A DNA stretch of 64,000 bases from Onchidella celtica (Eukaryota; Mollusca; Gastropoda; Systellommatophora; Onchidiidae): positions 55,989,311 to 56,053,310 of the forward strand of contig OZ007571.1 in assembly GCA_963931925.1 (NCBI GenBank), given 5' to 3'. Position 1 is the first letter of the stretch, and every line of letters starts with the position of its first letter. Of the stretch, positions 1 through 12,150 are shown one piece after another. The notes under the pieces were generated by a model. That model saw only the letters and a list, made by a program, of their open reading frames with translations, was not told where the DNA came from and did not search any database. A program made the position numbers and the translations under genes.

Positions 1-1330
1 GGATAAGAAGAATCTCCGCGCACTGAAATGATTGTCTTGAGAGTTCCACATGCCATCAAAAGTATGACACTGTTGAATGCTTGTTGTCTGCTGAAACGTC
101 TATACAGTGCTAATGCCTTGCACACTCTGTCAAGATAGGCAATATCGGATTTTGTGAGATGTCTCAGAAACAAAGTTCAAGTGTGGAACACAACCTGTCA
201 TGGTTAGAGGAAATTGGCTTCAGACATAGTTTCTTGGCAACCAGTTGCACGACAGGGTCTCAATACGTCGTTCTATGCGAAGTTGAAAACTCATTTCTTA
301 GCGTTATTAGGCTAGGGAAAGTTGGGAGTGATAATCAAATAGAAAAAAATATATATCATGAAAAACGAATCTTCAAATGGCGCGTCAGGAGAAAACTGTG
401 TCATCAAAAATAGTCAGCGCGTCACTGGGTCCCCGAGCTGCATGTTACCCTGCAGTTGAGAAAATAATATCTATCCTCTTTTCAGTTGGAAGGTGATGTA
501 AACTGTCCTACTGGTTACATAATAACTTTTAAAATAATATTCAAACTTGAAAGATAACTTGGGAAATATTTCTTGTGATTGGATGTATGTGCGTGTGTGA
601 GCGCGCGCGGATGTTGTTTGTGAGTGTGTGTACGTTTGCGTGTGCATACACGGCAGGTGAAATTTGAGTTGGTGGATTAGCACGAAAGTTCTCATATCAC
701 CCACCAAAGCTACGTAATTTCGTTTATGCCGCTAATTGATTGTGAAGGGTGATGTTTAAATGATAAGATATTATGTTGTGTGTAAGGTGGCACCTCCTGA
801 TTTATGTACCAGAGAAAATACGTGTTAGAAAACGCTCAGACAGTGATTAACTGGCACGGGTTGTTCTAACCAGGGGCGACAATCTCTTTTGCAGCGATAA
901 AGACTCTTGTTGAGGCGCTAAGTTACCTTTTTGTATCTGTCTTTGTAGATGTTTGTCTTTGTCTCTTTGAAGATTCTGTTTACGTTTCTCTCCGGGCCTG
1001 ATGGAAATTTCCAGCCGCCAGGAATTCATTGTGTGCAGCGTTTGCACTCGACAATCGGACATCCCATGCAGTTTTACAGTAAATTGTTTTACAGGTGAAC
1101 AGATGGAATGTGGAGCGGAGGAGTGGGGGTGTATTCACCTATTGTGCTCTGTATCGCTCGGCATAAATCAGCCATCTAATCGATCAGGCAGACAGCCAAT
1201 TCAACCAATCGCTCTGGTGCCTTTTTCTTCGAGGGTTGATGTTATCCAACAAAAGTGTGATTGTTGGTCAGTTGCACCTGTTTAACCAGAATTAGGAGGA
1301 TATAATATGATTTCCCGGATATCTATGTAA
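1..1330. other. Unassigned sequence, no gene recognised
   Basis: No domain, splice-bounded exon or repeat-family match is visible. A GT-rich stretch lies near 583-650. Short open frames (159-413 plus, 847-1062 minus, 1001-1285 plus) show no recognisable motif and are treated as chance. Confidence 0.5.
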
Positions 1331-1857
1331 TGTTCAATCAATCAGTCAATCAATCAATCAGTTAATCTGTCAAAGCATTCATCCATCCATTCATCTGTTC
1401 ACCCATTCATCCATCCATCCGTCATCCATCCATTCATCCATCCAACCAAGCAACCAACCAACCAACCCCCATCCACCAATCCATCAACCAACCAACCTAT
1501 CATCCCTCCATCCACCAACCAACCAACCATCCCTCCATCCACCAATCAATCAATTAATCAAGCAATCATCCCTCCATCAGCCAATCAACCAATCAACTAT
1601 CTCTCCATCCACCAATGAACCAACCAACAACCAACCAACCATCCCTCCATCCACCAACCAACCAACCAACCAACCAACCAACCATCCATCCATCCATCCA
1701 TCCATCCATCCATCCATCCATCCATCCATCCATCCATCCATCCATCCATCCATCCAACCATCCATCCAAACTTCCAACCAACTAACCATCCACCAACCAA
1801 CCAACCAACCCTCCGTCTACAAACCAACCAACCAGTCCACCAACCAACCAGTCAATC
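1331..1857. repeat. CATC/ACCA tetranucleotide satellite-like tract
   Basis: About 500 bp of degenerate CATC and ACCAACCA units. The core at about 1681-1760 is nearly pure (CATC)n. Three overlapping minus-strand frames rich in Trp, Met, Asp and Gly are translations of the repeat, not genes. Confidence 0.95.
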
Positions 1858-2112
1858 AAAGCAATGACTTAAGACAGCCTATTTTATGACATAATTATAT
1901 TACGGGGGTACGGTTGGGCTTCTGTGGGTACAAATACATGTGTTGAGCAGAAGGGAAAAGAAAGATCACATTGTACTCTGCACCAGACAGTCTCGGAATT
2001 TCCAGAAAACGGGGAGTTAAATCATACACAGTCCAAATTCGTATGTTTGAAATCGTAGGAACCGAAACAATTTAAGCCTTTTTACTTGTCTCGCCCCTAC
2101 CCTCCCCCTTCA
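1858..2112. other. Short unassigned spacer
   Basis: I see nothing recognisable between the CATC tract and the first SINE. Confidence 0.4.
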
Positions 2113-2574
2113 TTTATTTGTATTTTGTATTTTGTATTTGTATAACTCTTTAATCCCATTTGGGAAATTTGCCTTTGTGCCATTGCAGCCCAGTTATAAC
2201 TGGAGCAGGCACGTCGTCGGCGGTTTTTTTGTGTGTGTGTGTGTCGTGGTGGGGGAGATGAGGGGGAGGGGGAGGGACTGGTAGAGATGAATTTTAATTT
2301 AATTTTGCCCGGGCAGCGGCCTGTTCGGCCTGCTCTTTACGATTTCCAACTGCCAAGGTATCTTTAACGTGCGCAACGTGCACACGGGCCCTCCGAATTT
2401 TTTTGTCCTTATCCGGGAAGACGAGGTACTCGATCCTACCCCCCAATAGGATCAGGGACACGAAAATATGAGAAAAATCCCAATTTCCAACATGCCTGCA
2501 CAGCCCGGGTTTCGAACCCGGGACCCTTGGCACTTGAGGCGAGCACCTTGCCTCTAGACCACCTTGTCCCCTTT
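2113..2574 (-). mobile_element. tRNA-derived SINE, copy 1 (longest)
   Basis: Read on the minus strand, the head (about 2574-2500) has a tRNA-like B box GGGTTCGAAACCC and an A-box-like TGGTCTAGAGGC. A body conserved in the other copies follows (CCAACTGCCAAGGTATC, GTCCTTATCCGGGAAGAC on the plus strand), then a variable GT/G-rich stretch. The end is a tail shared with the copy at 5780-6217 (TTTGTATTTGTATAACTC). Pol III promoter boxes and repeated occurrence support a SINE. Family name not assigned. Confidence 0.8.
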
Positions 2575-2655
2575 ACTGCATCTTTTAAGGTCTACCCAGC
2601 ACTGGATAAATACAGGACACGTTTCTTTCCCTGAGCTCAGTCTGTCTTTCCTTTG

Positions 2656-2935
<280 letters not shown>

Positions 2936-3060
2936 CTGTGTCCTTTCATGCTCACTGTGTACTGGTAAATTCCCACTCTTCCCGGAAATCCGATTTCTCT
3001 CATTATTTTATTTATTGTCGTGTACCTGGTTATGCTCAGTGACTCCACTCAGGTAGAATT

Positions 3061-3468
3061 TAATAGCTCTTGATTTGTGCACGCACTTCCTTATAATCCT
3101 CTGTGTTCTGTAGTGTTATTGTTTTCCTTTCCCGTTTCGTGCTATTTTGATGTCTTGATCTATAGAAACGATCAAAGATTTTACTGATGCAAATGTCATT
3201 TCCCTTTGGCATGTTCTGAGACAAGGCGTTTGACCGATAGGAACCTTTAGATGATAGGATAATACGCCTGTATTTAACATAAAACAAATGCTCATTCCGT
3301 CCATTCTGATCAAATGACAATTTTCACATCCAAGCAGATAACGCTAAACCGGGGGGTGGGGGGGGGCGCATCCATAAAGTATGCATGTATTTAGGTCTTT
3401 ATTTGAGGAGGTTCGCTGCCCTTGGCATTTACACCTCACTTTTCTTGTTGTGGTAGGGATTAGTTGTT
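3061..3468. other. Unassigned, with one short repeat-family motif
   Basis: No gene is seen. A G-rich run followed by CATCCATAAAGTATGCATG at about 3367-3386 matches the end motif of the short repeat family found at 5518, 7493, 8522 and elsewhere. It is probably a truncated copy. Confidence 0.4.
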
Positions 3469-3722
3469 GTTTTTAGAATTTTGCCTTGGCAGCGGATTTT
3501 TGCGGCCTGCTCTTCACGATTTCCAACTGCCAAGGTATTTTTAATTAGCGCAACGTGCACACTGGCCCTCCGAATTTTTCGTCCTTATCTGAGAAGACTA
3601 GGAAAGACAGGAAAGTATGAGAAAAATCGCAAAATTCCAGCATGCCTGCACACACAGGCATTTGAACCTGGTACCTTCGGCATGAGAGGCGAGCACCTTG
3701 CCTCTTGACCACCATGTCCCCC
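3469..3722 (-). mobile_element. tRNA-derived SINE, copy 2 (body and head only)
   Basis: The same body and tRNA-like head as copy 1 (CCAACTGCCAAGGTAT; CTTGACCACCATGTCCCC at the head end), more diverged and without the TTTGTATTTG tail. The B box has decayed (plus strand GGCATTTGAACCTGG). Just past the head, CATATAAAGTATGCATG repeats a motif also present about 350 bp upstream. Confidence 0.75.
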
Positions 3723-5517
3723 ATATAAAGTATGCATGTTCCATTTCGGCTTTTTTATACCTCCTTTCCCTCCTTGTACAAGCCCACGACCATAGAAATG
3801 TTTAACGCCGATGATGAGGTCTTGATGTGTTTCGAACGTAAAATGGATTTTTTTTTTTTTTGCATGAAGTATTTGGCTCTTTCATTTGAAACATCTTTAA
3901 TGTCTAGTAACTTAATTTTGCTGGGGCATAAAGTAAATAAACCACATTTTAAAAAAACTATTACCGTAAATGAAAAGTGTCCATACCCTTCTAAGAGCCC
4001 TTCCCCACCCATGTAGGCTTTTTGAATGCTGGAGGTATAGACCCCTCTGCCACTCCACCAACCAATTCTTCCGGAGCGTACATGCCCATGAACAGCCCCT
4101 TGGCCATATTCTGTTAACAAGGAACGGCACCCTTGCTGCGCCAGCAAAGTGGACTAAACCGACGGCATTCAACATTTCTTTGATATTCGATCTCCCCTTG
4201 AGCACCTGCTAAAGATTTCTCCGTCAGTTCTACAGGGAGATAGATGAGCAAAAAGCGAGTAGTTGATAACCTTGCAGGCCTCAGTATCATAAATCATATG
4301 ACAAAAGAGAAACAGCCCAGAGCTGTTGATTGTTCGCTGACGAAATGGAGAAACCAGTTCTCGAAAATAAACTTTACAGGAAGCGGAGACCGAGTGGCCT
4401 TTCTGTTTATAATACTTCTTGCAGGTATTTTTACCTTCCTTTGCTTGTACGTGAGTTTTGTACTGGGGGTGTAGATAATAGTAAACTGTCAGAGACTGGA
4501 GCCAGACAGAGGTATGGCTTTTGTCTGTTTTGAGCCTTACGTGCGGGCTCAGTGCATGGAATTGTAGAAACTCCTAGGGTCACTGCTTGAGAGCATTTCC
4601 AGGGATGCATTGGTAAATCATCGGAACACGTCTTTTTTTCTTTTCAAAAATTGAGATATTTGGCATACTTGTACCCCTTGACAGCCCGCTGGCTGTTTCG
4701 TAAGTTGGGGGTTAAATCCTGAAAACTAAAGGTTAAATAAGTTTGTTTTATTTAAATATTTTTTTTTAATATCGCCTGATTAAATCTGGAGTTTATTGCT
4801 TCATTCTACCCCACAGTGTGATATTAAATAGTTTTCTGAATTAAAGACAAATAAATCATAGTACATTTTTTAAAGAGTACGTTTGCCCGACGTAGAATAT
4901 ATTTAGGAAATTTCGTCAAAACTTTGCAAGTACTCTTTATTTGATGATTCGCCACCGTACATAATGACGTGGAACACAGGCGCGCAGTAAGAGAGCGTGC
5001 AACGTGGAAAAAGCATTGCACAGTTGTATTTCTAAAGAAGGTATAGGGTACTTCGACCTGGGGATAGAATAACAACATTTTACAGGAAGCTGCCATGTAT
5101 CTATTATATTAATTATATTATCTGAGTTTTGAAAAAAATGTAAAATTCGACTTGCTAATGCTATAGTTCATCAAGGGGCCCTCGATATGAGATTCACACA
5201 GTCATTTATATCAGAATAAAATGTGAGAAGATTGTCTACTTCTATTTTTGAGCAGCAGCGGAGTATTAGAGATTATCCGAGTTCTCAAAAACAAAGTCCG
5301 ATGATTCGCAGAAGGTTGAAAAGATTTCTCTCTTTCTCTGTCTCACATGGTAAATGCACCAAGCTATGGAATCAAGCCAGATCGAACGATGATTACGTGC
5401 TGTCTTGCTGAAGGTCCCGTGCGACTCACGCTCTTTCTGGTCCACATGTGCAAAGAAGTCTGTTTGGAGGATGAGGTGGGGTGGGGGTGGAGAGGTTGAG
5501 GTTTGTTCAGACAGTGG
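3723..5517. other. Unassigned, AT-rich, no gene recognised
   Basis: About 1.8 kb with short T and A homopolymers and scattered small open frames on both strands (for example 3755-4147 and 4824-5096, minus). None has a domain or credible splice-bounded exon. I see no repeat-family member here. Confidence 0.45.
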
Positions 5518-5690
5518 TAAGGGGCCGTGCATAAAGCAGGTACGCTCAGTTTTGACAGTTTCTGACTCCATCCCCCACCCGCTTTTCTCTGATGTACGCT
5601 TTTCATACACTTTTGCTTTCATGCCTCCTCCCCCCACAGTTACCCAATGTAGCAGCCTCCGATCATAAGAATGGCGAATCTGCACGACAA
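5518..5690 (+). mobile_element. Short dispersed element, CCATCCATAAAG family
   Basis: Begins GGGGCCGTGCATAAAGCAGG, carries CCCCCACCC and TGTACGCTTTTCATAC inside, and ends near ATGGCGAATCTGCACGA. The order of blocks matches copies at 8362-8522 (inverted) and 58968-59118. Probably a non-autonomous DNA element. Superfamily not assigned. Confidence 0.5.
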
Positions 5691-5779
5691 GCCTTGACGA
5701 TTTAAAACGTTTAAGTAACAGTTTGCCTGGAGTATTCGATGTTTCACTCGATATTTGATTTTTGTATGATCCAACACAT

Positions 5780-6217
5780 TTTTTGTATTTGTATAACTCT
5801 TTAATCCCGTTTGGGAAATTTGCCTTTGTGCCATTGCAAAACAGTTGTAACTGGAGCAGGCACGTCGTCGCTACAGTGCAGCGCCGGTTGTTGTTGTTTT
5901 TTTTGGGTGGTGGGGAGGGGGGAGATGAGAGGGGGGAGGGGGAGGGAATGGTAGGGATGAATTTTATTTAATTTTGCCCGGGCAGCGGTCTGTTTGGCAT
6001 GCTCTTTACGATTTCCAACTCCCAAGGTATCTTTAACGTGCACACGGGCCCTCCGAATTTTTGTCCTTATCCGAGAAGACTAGCTACTCGATCCTACCCC
6101 CCCCCCCCCCAATAGGATCAGGGACACGAAAATATGAGAAAAATCCCAAACTTCCAACATGCCTGCACCGGCTGGGTTTTGAACCCGGGACCCTTGGCAT
6201 GAGACCACCTTGTCCGT
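5780..6217 (-). mobile_element. tRNA-derived SINE, copy 3
   Basis: Tail TTTGTATTTGTATAACTC at 5790, GT/G-rich middle, then the shared body (CTCCCAAGGTATCTTTAACG) and the tRNA-like head (TTTTGAACCCGGGACCC). About 20 bp of the head present in copies 1 and 4 are missing near the A box. A C-run at about 6099-6111 interrupts the body. Confidence 0.8.
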
Positions 6218-6295
6218 TGCAAAAAAAAATTACATAAAAACCAAAGTTTTAATTCATTTCCGTGATTGAGAGGTGAAGGTATTATCCCCAGAACC

Positions 6296-6522
6296 CTCCG
6301 GCCCCATGTACACTTTTCATACTGTGGGGCTTGGGTTTGAGTTCGGGGAAAGCACGTCGAGACGATAACAATCGTAACACTGTGCCAGGAAAAAAGGAGG
6401 ACGAACAACATAACCATAGAACACAAGGAGACCTTACCAGAACGCCCACCAACCACCTGGTAGGGTCACACCCCATTTCCTTCCTCCGAGTGAACGTACT
6501 TTATGGTCGCCCCCCTAAGGAA
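6296..6522 (-). mobile_element. Possible CCATCCATAAAG-family copy
   Basis: The right end, read on the minus strand, gives GGGGGGCGACCATAAAGTACG followed by a TCACTC block, matching the family end. The other limit (near CCCCATGTACACTTTTCATAC) is tentative. No coding sequence. Confidence 0.35.
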
Positions 6523-6688
6523 AACGAGTCAGTGTAGAGAAGAATGAAATAAATTTCATCCATGATTCTGTCATTCTCTCAAACACATACACAAGCATTG
6601 TTTGAACACAGCGGTTGGTTGATGGGCGCTTCTGATAGGGTCTACTGTCCTATTGTTCTGCTATATTCTGTATATCAAGGAAAAATTG

Positions 6689-6920
6689 CCATATTGTTGT
6701 GTGCGACATTTTTGCCGATTTTGAGGTGTTGTCATGAAAGTAAGTACCATATACGTAAATTTTATTAGGTACAATTTTCATATGGGTGCATTTTACGTGA
6801 GCATTTTTATGGAGATTTTGATTTTGAAGTGTATTGAACAAAACCCCGATTTTATATAATTCCTCAAACGTTTAATGCTCATTTTCTCGGAAAGGCAAAA
6901 CTGCACATACAACAATATGG
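6689..6920. mobile_element. TTGTTGTATG MITE, copy 1
   Basis: About 232 bp bounded by inverted repeats CCATATTGTTGTGTG (left) and CATACAACAATATGG (right). A second copy at 61012-61238 aligns along its full length (shared CGATTTTGAGG, CATTTTTATG, TTTTCTCG blocks). Terminal inverted repeats, small size and no coding capacity point to a non-autonomous DNA transposon. Confidence 0.7.
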
Positions 6921-7492
6921 AAAATACCCAACGATACGGTCATGTTCTTGCTAGCACAGCATGGCCGTTATCTTATCGACGAGTTTTTTCCAAACTCAGA
7001 CTCAATCGCTCAGACACCAGCAGAGACTCAAACATGCCCATTGTCGAGTGTGAGGGACAGAGTCATCGACCACTGTAGTGTTGGTCGGACATGACTTCAC
7101 GCGGCAGAACTGACCATACTTGGCTCCGTTCCCGTAACGTTTCTCCGGTCCCAGGTCAATTCTGACCTCTGACTTCACTTGGTCGCCCAGTGCTGTGTCC
7201 AGTCTGACCTCAGAGTCACCGAGACCACGACCAGGTTGGGCAATGAACGAGTCCAGTAGAAATGTAAACGCAGGGAGAATGAACGATAGTTTCACTGCCA
7301 AGTCTTCGGGTAATTAGAGTCCCTTTATGAAGTCCATGCCCGTGTTGATGGGCTGGACTTGCCTTTGGCAGTGTGACACCCCAATCTAATCTGATGGACG
7401 CTGACTCGCCACATAGAATAGTTCCTTCTTCATCTCTTCCTTTTTGCATAGTGCTTTCTCATCATTCATCTCATCAATCGCCCATCCTCTTT
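6921..7492. other. Unassigned, one weak signal-peptide-like frame
   Basis: No confident gene. A minus-strand frame (7301-7002, 99 residues) starts with a hydrophobic stretch and has several Cys, but it has no family match I recognise. Confidence 0.3.
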
Positions 7493-7592
7493 TGGGGACC
7501 ATCCATAAGGTATGTATGCTAGGATGTGGGTAACCCCAGGTAATGCATGGCGTCCTTGGAGGGAAGTGGGTTTCCATAAAACGTATGTACGC
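7493..7592 (+). mobile_element. Short CCATCCATAAAG-family element
   Basis: About 100 bp from GGGGACCATCCATAAGGTAT to AAAACGTATGTACGCTTTT. The start matches the family end motif and the finish matches the far end of the copy at 59936-60061 in inverse. No coding sequence. Confidence 0.5.
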
Positions 7593-8361
7593 TTTTCAGT
7601 TAATTAAGAAGTGGGTTATGTTTTTTTCAGTCCCGAGCTCATTATACTTCTCTTTTAATGGGTGCCCTATAAGTGAGACAGCCTAACTTGTTAAACGTGG
7701 TTATGTTTAGACATAACTGTCAGTATTGTGTCATCCTGTTAGTTGTCTTTTCGTATTTGTTTGTTTTAGTTGATGTTTGAAAAATAGGGAAGGAATGAGA
7801 TTTCTTACTGCAAATGTTTGTTAGTTTTCTACTTGCCCCTGACCTGTACAGAACCTAATGGTGAGCTCTTACCACTTTCCCGCTTTATCAAAAGATGCGT
7901 CCGTTATTAGTACAGATGCTACAACAGTAATAAAGGTCTCTAAATCGCAGAGGTCCGTTCTAAAATGTCAGTTTATGTTCGTTCTGTTCCTGTTCAAACC
8001 AACTTATAACAGAATGAGAGAAAGTGCAACTACAGCATGAAGAAAAGGGACGAGATAATTGACGAAGAGAAGATCCGAAGGGAGCAAAACCTGTAAATGA
8101 ATTTGGCAGTAAAAGGGAGGGGGTTGTACATTTCATCATGGTTCTTCGAGAATGCCCCATGTCGAGCCTTCCCACCTATCTGTTGGGCGTCTCGGGGTGT
8201 AAAACCTATTAAGGTTTTAGTTACCCTTTTTTTTTCAGCAGAACAAGGTGTAAGAGTATATAAAAATCAAATTCATGTATTGGTTAACAATTAATATTAT
8301 GATTCTAATGAAACCTTTAAATTGTCTGTGCAAAATGCTATTGGAATTTTCGGAATATCAA
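7593..8361. other. Unassigned, no gene recognised
   Basis: No repeat-family motif or coding exon seen. Small frames (for example 7960-8175 minus) lack recognisable domains. Confidence 0.4.
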
Positions 8362-8522
8362 CATAGTATTATGGACATTCAACATGGTCGAACGCTTATA
8401 CAAAGGGGAGAGAGGGTGGGAGGGTTGAAGCCAGACGTAGGAAAAGCGCACAAGAAGGGAGAGGAAGGGGGGAGAGGGTCGCCAAAATCGAGCATACGTA
8501 CTTTGTGGATGGCCCCTTTTCT
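8362..8522 (-). mobile_element. Short CCATCCATAAAG-family element
   Basis: Read on the minus strand: GGGGCCATCCACAAAGTACG, ATGCTCGATTTTGG, a C-rich middle, TGCGCTTTTC, then TGAATGTCCATAATA. The blocks align in order with 58968-59118 and 5518-5690. Next to its end lies an alternating GC/AC run (8543-8577), a sequence type prone to Z-DNA. Confidence 0.6.
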
Positions 8523-8734
8523 CATGGTACACAAGGATAGACATGCGCGCGCGCACGCACGCACACACTCACACACTCAAGAGCACTCGTTCGCAGACGT
8601 ATGTAAAGTGCAAGGATCTGAAGTGAGGAAATTGTACTCGGATTGTACTGAAACCTCCCTTCCTACAACCTACTCCTGTTCCATCTCCCTACTCCGGGTC
8701 AGAAATTGCCTACAATAAGATCCATATCGCATTG

Positions 8735-8880
8735 AGCTAAAGCCTGTTTTGCCTCGGTTTTGAGGACTATTGAGTTAACTGGACTTCGTGCTCTAGTGCG
8801 ACTGAAAAGGACAGTCTCACTAGTTGATTCAAAACGAAGTTCAAGTCCGAGTCAAAACCGATGCAACCAGCCCGATGGAA
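8735..8880. repeat. Dispersed GAGTCAA/TGTTTTGC repeat, copy 1
   Basis: Contains TGTTTTGCCTCGGTTTTGAG, GAGTTAACTGGACTTCG and a later inverted block (AAGTCCGAGTCAAAACCG). The same blocks occur at 13108-13260, 47507-47600, 52380-52500 and 63175-63420. The inverted arrangement suggests a small foldback or MITE-like element. Class not assigned. Confidence 0.45.
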
Positions 8881-8937
8881 GAGTTTCGATTCCATATACG
8901 TAAATGATCAATGAATGATGAACAACCCGCGATCTTG

Positions 8938-9490
8938 TTTGTTCTATCTCCATTTTCTGAACACTGGAGATCTTTTAATATGTAGGAAAGGTAGTCTATA
9001 TTTTAATGCATGCATTGACACCTGTTTAAAATGCGTTGTGGCGTTTATGAAGGTGTTTCACAGTTCCGGTTTAATCATTTTCCTTACCAAAGTAACTAAG
9101 GCTTCCAATGTAATCGTGAAAGGCTGTTTATTTACCGAGCCTTAAATTCTACAAAATATCATATCACTCAGAGAAAGACCAAAGAATTACGTGAGCATAT
9201 TATTTTGAAGTTGGCTATATTTTTAATACTGTCGTTGATTTTGAGCCACAACTGGGTTGAACAGAAGAAACTGTTCCGACGTTTTGATCCGGACAAAAAA
9301 AGTTGCATCTTCGTGAGTAGAATGAAAAAGTATGACACGAAATTTTGTTCTGTGCCTTAATTTGCACATTGGTAATCGAAACTTAACTAAATCACATCTG
9401 TTATTCCCCGAGTCAGTGGGCCAACTGGTAATACTAAATCCACAAACAGTTGTGCATAAAGAAGAGTTGGAACAAACAAGTGAGGTCGCT
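8938..9490. repeat. Dispersed repeat, copy 1 of a pair
   Basis: Starts TTTGTTCTATCTCCATTTTC and aligns with 10878-11105 (shared TTTAATATGTAG, GTTGTGGC-TTTAT, CAGTTCCG-TTTA). A distal block (GTTGTGCATAAAGAAGAG, near 9450) is close to the proximal part in the second copy, so one copy has lost or gained an internal segment. Identity unknown. Confidence 0.5.
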
Positions 9491-9828
9491 ATCCTCAAAG
9501 ATAGGCTTTTTTTTTCTCATTATAATGCTCGCAAATACTGTCTCTCCAATCAACATCAAATTAACCAACTCTATTTATATTTGTTCGATTTCCTACAAAG
9601 TAACAAATCCGCAACATTTATTGCCTGTGAAATTAAACACCAATCCCCTTCACATCAAGCGGAAGAAGCAACATGGCAAAATTAATTAAAGTTGCGTGTT
9701 GCAATTCAACAAAATAACTTCAGAAAAAGTATCAATGACGGTTATCTACGTTGCACCGGGCAACGCTAACATGCTGCAAATCGGTATTACCGGTACGAAA
9801 TGGAATGTTCCTGGTACCTGTTGCCCTC
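9491..9828. other. Unassigned
   Basis: AT-rich. A plus-strand frame of 117 residues (9332-9685) runs from the repeat into this stretch and shows no domain. Confidence 0.3.
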
Positions 9829-9975
9829 TCTCTGGGTCTGTCTGTCTATCTGTCACACACACACTCTCTCTCTCTGTCTCTCTCGTTCTCTCTCTCTCTC
9901 TCTCTCTCTGCGCCTATCTCTCTCTCCCCCTCCCTCTCCGTCTCTCTCCCTGCCTCTCTGTATCTCTTTCTTTCC
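9829..9975. repeat. Imperfect (TC)n pyrimidine tract
   Basis: TC repeats interrupted by short AC and CTG units. Low complexity only. Confidence 0.93.
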
Positions 9976-10009
9976 CTTTTTCATTGGCTTAGCCTAAATA
10001 CCCCCCCCC

Positions 10010-10262
10010 CTCCTCCTCGCCCCCTTTTCCCCTCATATACGACCGCTCGACAATTAGAATAGTGGATGTCCATGATAAGACTTGGCTTTTCTAAAACTTG
10101 TTAATGGTCATTTTCCATGCAGGCACTTGACCGTTTCATTACAAAAGCGTACGTACGCTGTTCAGAACTCCTTCCCCCGTCCCCTATTTATGTTATTCGT
10201 ACGCTAGGGCCCGACCTCGCACTGCCCCCTTTCTGAGCGTACTTACGTACGTTATGATGACC
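10010..10262 (-). mobile_element. Probable CCATCCATAAAG-family pair or composite
   Basis: Holds AGTGGATGTCCATGATAA, AAAGCGTACGTACGC, TTATTCGTACGCTAGG and, at the right end on the minus strand, GGGGTCATCATAACGTACG. These are end and internal blocks of the short family seen at 59936-60061 and 58968-59118. It is possibly two copies joined. Confidence 0.4.
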
Positions 10263-10317
10263 CCAAAGCACTCGAAGCGTTCGGCGGATCAAATAAAATT
10301 ATCGCCACAAGCGCAAT

Positions 10318-10530
10318 CACTCCTCTGTCCTCCCTCCTAACACCTCCTTCATGACACCCCTCCCCCCCCCTCCCCAATCACCTCCTCCCTGCCCCCCCTA
10401 CTCCCAACACCTCCTCCCTATACCCTCTTCCAACACCTCCTTCATGCCCCCTCCCATCTCCTCCTCCCTGCCCACCCCTGTCCCAGCGCCCTCTTCCACG
10501 CCCCCTCTTCCATCACCCGTCCCTCCCTGG
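10318..10530. repeat. C-rich low-complexity tract
   Basis: Degenerate CTCCTCCCTGCCCCC-like units over about 200 bp. A Pro/Ser frame across it is a repeat translation. Confidence 0.9.
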
Positions 10531-10877
10531 CCAAACTTCTAACCTGATTATGTCGGTGCGTGACACTTACCAAGACAACAACAACAACAATAGAAAACTC
10601 GTAAACTGGCACTCCGTTAATGAATGAAACGGATGTCGAGAGCAACGCGAGGGGAAATAAAGAATTGTCTAGAAATTTAAATAGCGATTGTACGGCTTAC
10701 CCGTTGATGGCTGTTCCAAATTAATCTCAACCTTGCCATTTCTAGAACAGCAACAACAACAAAAAAAAAAGTTGAGGAGCAGCAGCCTGTAATTCAATTC
10801 AAATTGCAGTTTTTTCCCAGTCACCCACTTTCGGGCCCTACAATACAAGTCTTAACCCCCATCAACCTTCTTTCTTA
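10531..10877. other. Unassigned
   Basis: I see nothing recognisable apart from short CAA runs near 10578 and 10746. Confidence 0.4.
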
Positions 10878-11105
10878 TTTGTTCTATCTCCATTTTCTGA
10901 AAAACTGCAGATCGTTTAATATGTAGAAGAGGCATATCAAATGCACACTTTCACACTTCTTTGAAATGGGTTGTGGCATTTATCAAGCTGTTTCGCAGTT
11001 CCGATTTATTCTAACTCATTATCATTATGCAAGAGCCCCAAGCGTTTACCGGCGAATTAATTTGTCAGTTGTGCAAAAGTGGAGTTAGAACAAACAAGAA
11101 CTAGC
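10878..11105. repeat. Dispersed repeat, copy 2 of a pair
   Basis: Second copy of the repeat starting at 8938, same orientation, about 2 kb away. Blocks shared in order: TCTATCTCCATTTTCTGAA, TTTAATATGTAG, GTTGTGGCATTTAT, then GTTGTGCAAAAGTGGAG and GAACAAACAAG. Confidence 0.5.
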
Positions 11106-11593
11106 TCGAGCCCCGAGTAAACTATACCTCACAATTATCGATTCATAAAAAAAATTATTTGACTGGAGAGACAAAAATCTTAATCTGTGGTTTGTTCACA
11201 TTTTTTGGGCTGGCTGAAGCTACTTAGAGCCGTTTGTAAGCTCCTACGCCCCGTGGAAATGCACAAACGGGTATTGTTTACCGCAGCGACCTACTTTCCG
11301 CTCCATGCTAACAATGGTTTCGCGGAGCCTCCCGTGTCTCGCAATGCAAATCGACCAATAGTGAAACCTCTCTATACATACATACTCTCTGGTATAACCC
11401 AGAGCGAGCTACCTGATGTGTTCAAGTTGCTAGAGAAAATAATTGTCTGGAAATCCAAACGCTAAAAACGTCAGGTGATTTGGTGTTTGTTTACCCACGT
11501 GGATGTTTACGTGTTCCAGCAACAGAACAGGAAAACTTTCGTCTGAAAAAAAATGTGGGAAAAAGGTTCGGGTGAAAGGTGAAGTCATGAATA
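11106..11593. other. Unassigned
   Basis: A 92-residue plus frame (11187-11465) shows no recognisable domain. No repeat family seen. Confidence 0.35.
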
Positions 11594-11689
<96 letters not shown>

Positions 11690-11920
11690 ATCTATCTGTC
11701 TATCTATCTATATATCTATCTATCTATCTATCTACCTAACTAGTCTAATCTATCTTATCTATCTACCTAATCTATCTATCTAATCTATCTGTATGTCTAC
11801 ATATCTATCTACCTACCTACCTACCTAATCATTTAATCTAATCTATTCTCTTCTAATCTGTCTGTTTATCTAACATGTCTATCTATCTAATCTAATCTAA
11901 TCTGTCTAATCTATCTATGT
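11594..11920. repeat. (TATC)n microsatellite with degenerate flank
   Basis: Nearly pure TATC to about 11732, then decaying TACC, TAAT and TCTAATC variants to 11920. This is a gradient from young to old repeat. Confidence 0.97.
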
Positions 11921-11977
11921 TACTTTCTCCCTCTGAAATATAAACGAGCGGTTCAGTTAAATAAAATAATGAATGAT

Positions 11978-11980
11978 CTT

Positions 11981-12016
<36 letters not shown>

Positions 12017-12150
12017 TGTGTGTGTTCCTATCTCTCTCTGTCTCTCCCTCTCTCTCTCTCTCTGTCTCCCTCTTTCTCTCTCTCGCCGCCTCCATGTCTC
12101 CAACCCCCTCCTCTCTCTCTTCCCCCCTCGCTGTCTTTCTCTTTCATTGC
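11978..12150. repeat. (TC)n pyrimidine tract
   Basis: TC dinucleotides with short CTG and CCC interruptions. Confidence 0.95.

Noticed and set aside
7002-7301. 99-residue minus frame with a signal-peptide-like start and several Cys
   Set aside because: No homolog recognised, no splice signals examined with confidence. Hydrophobic starts arise by chance in AT-rich DNA.
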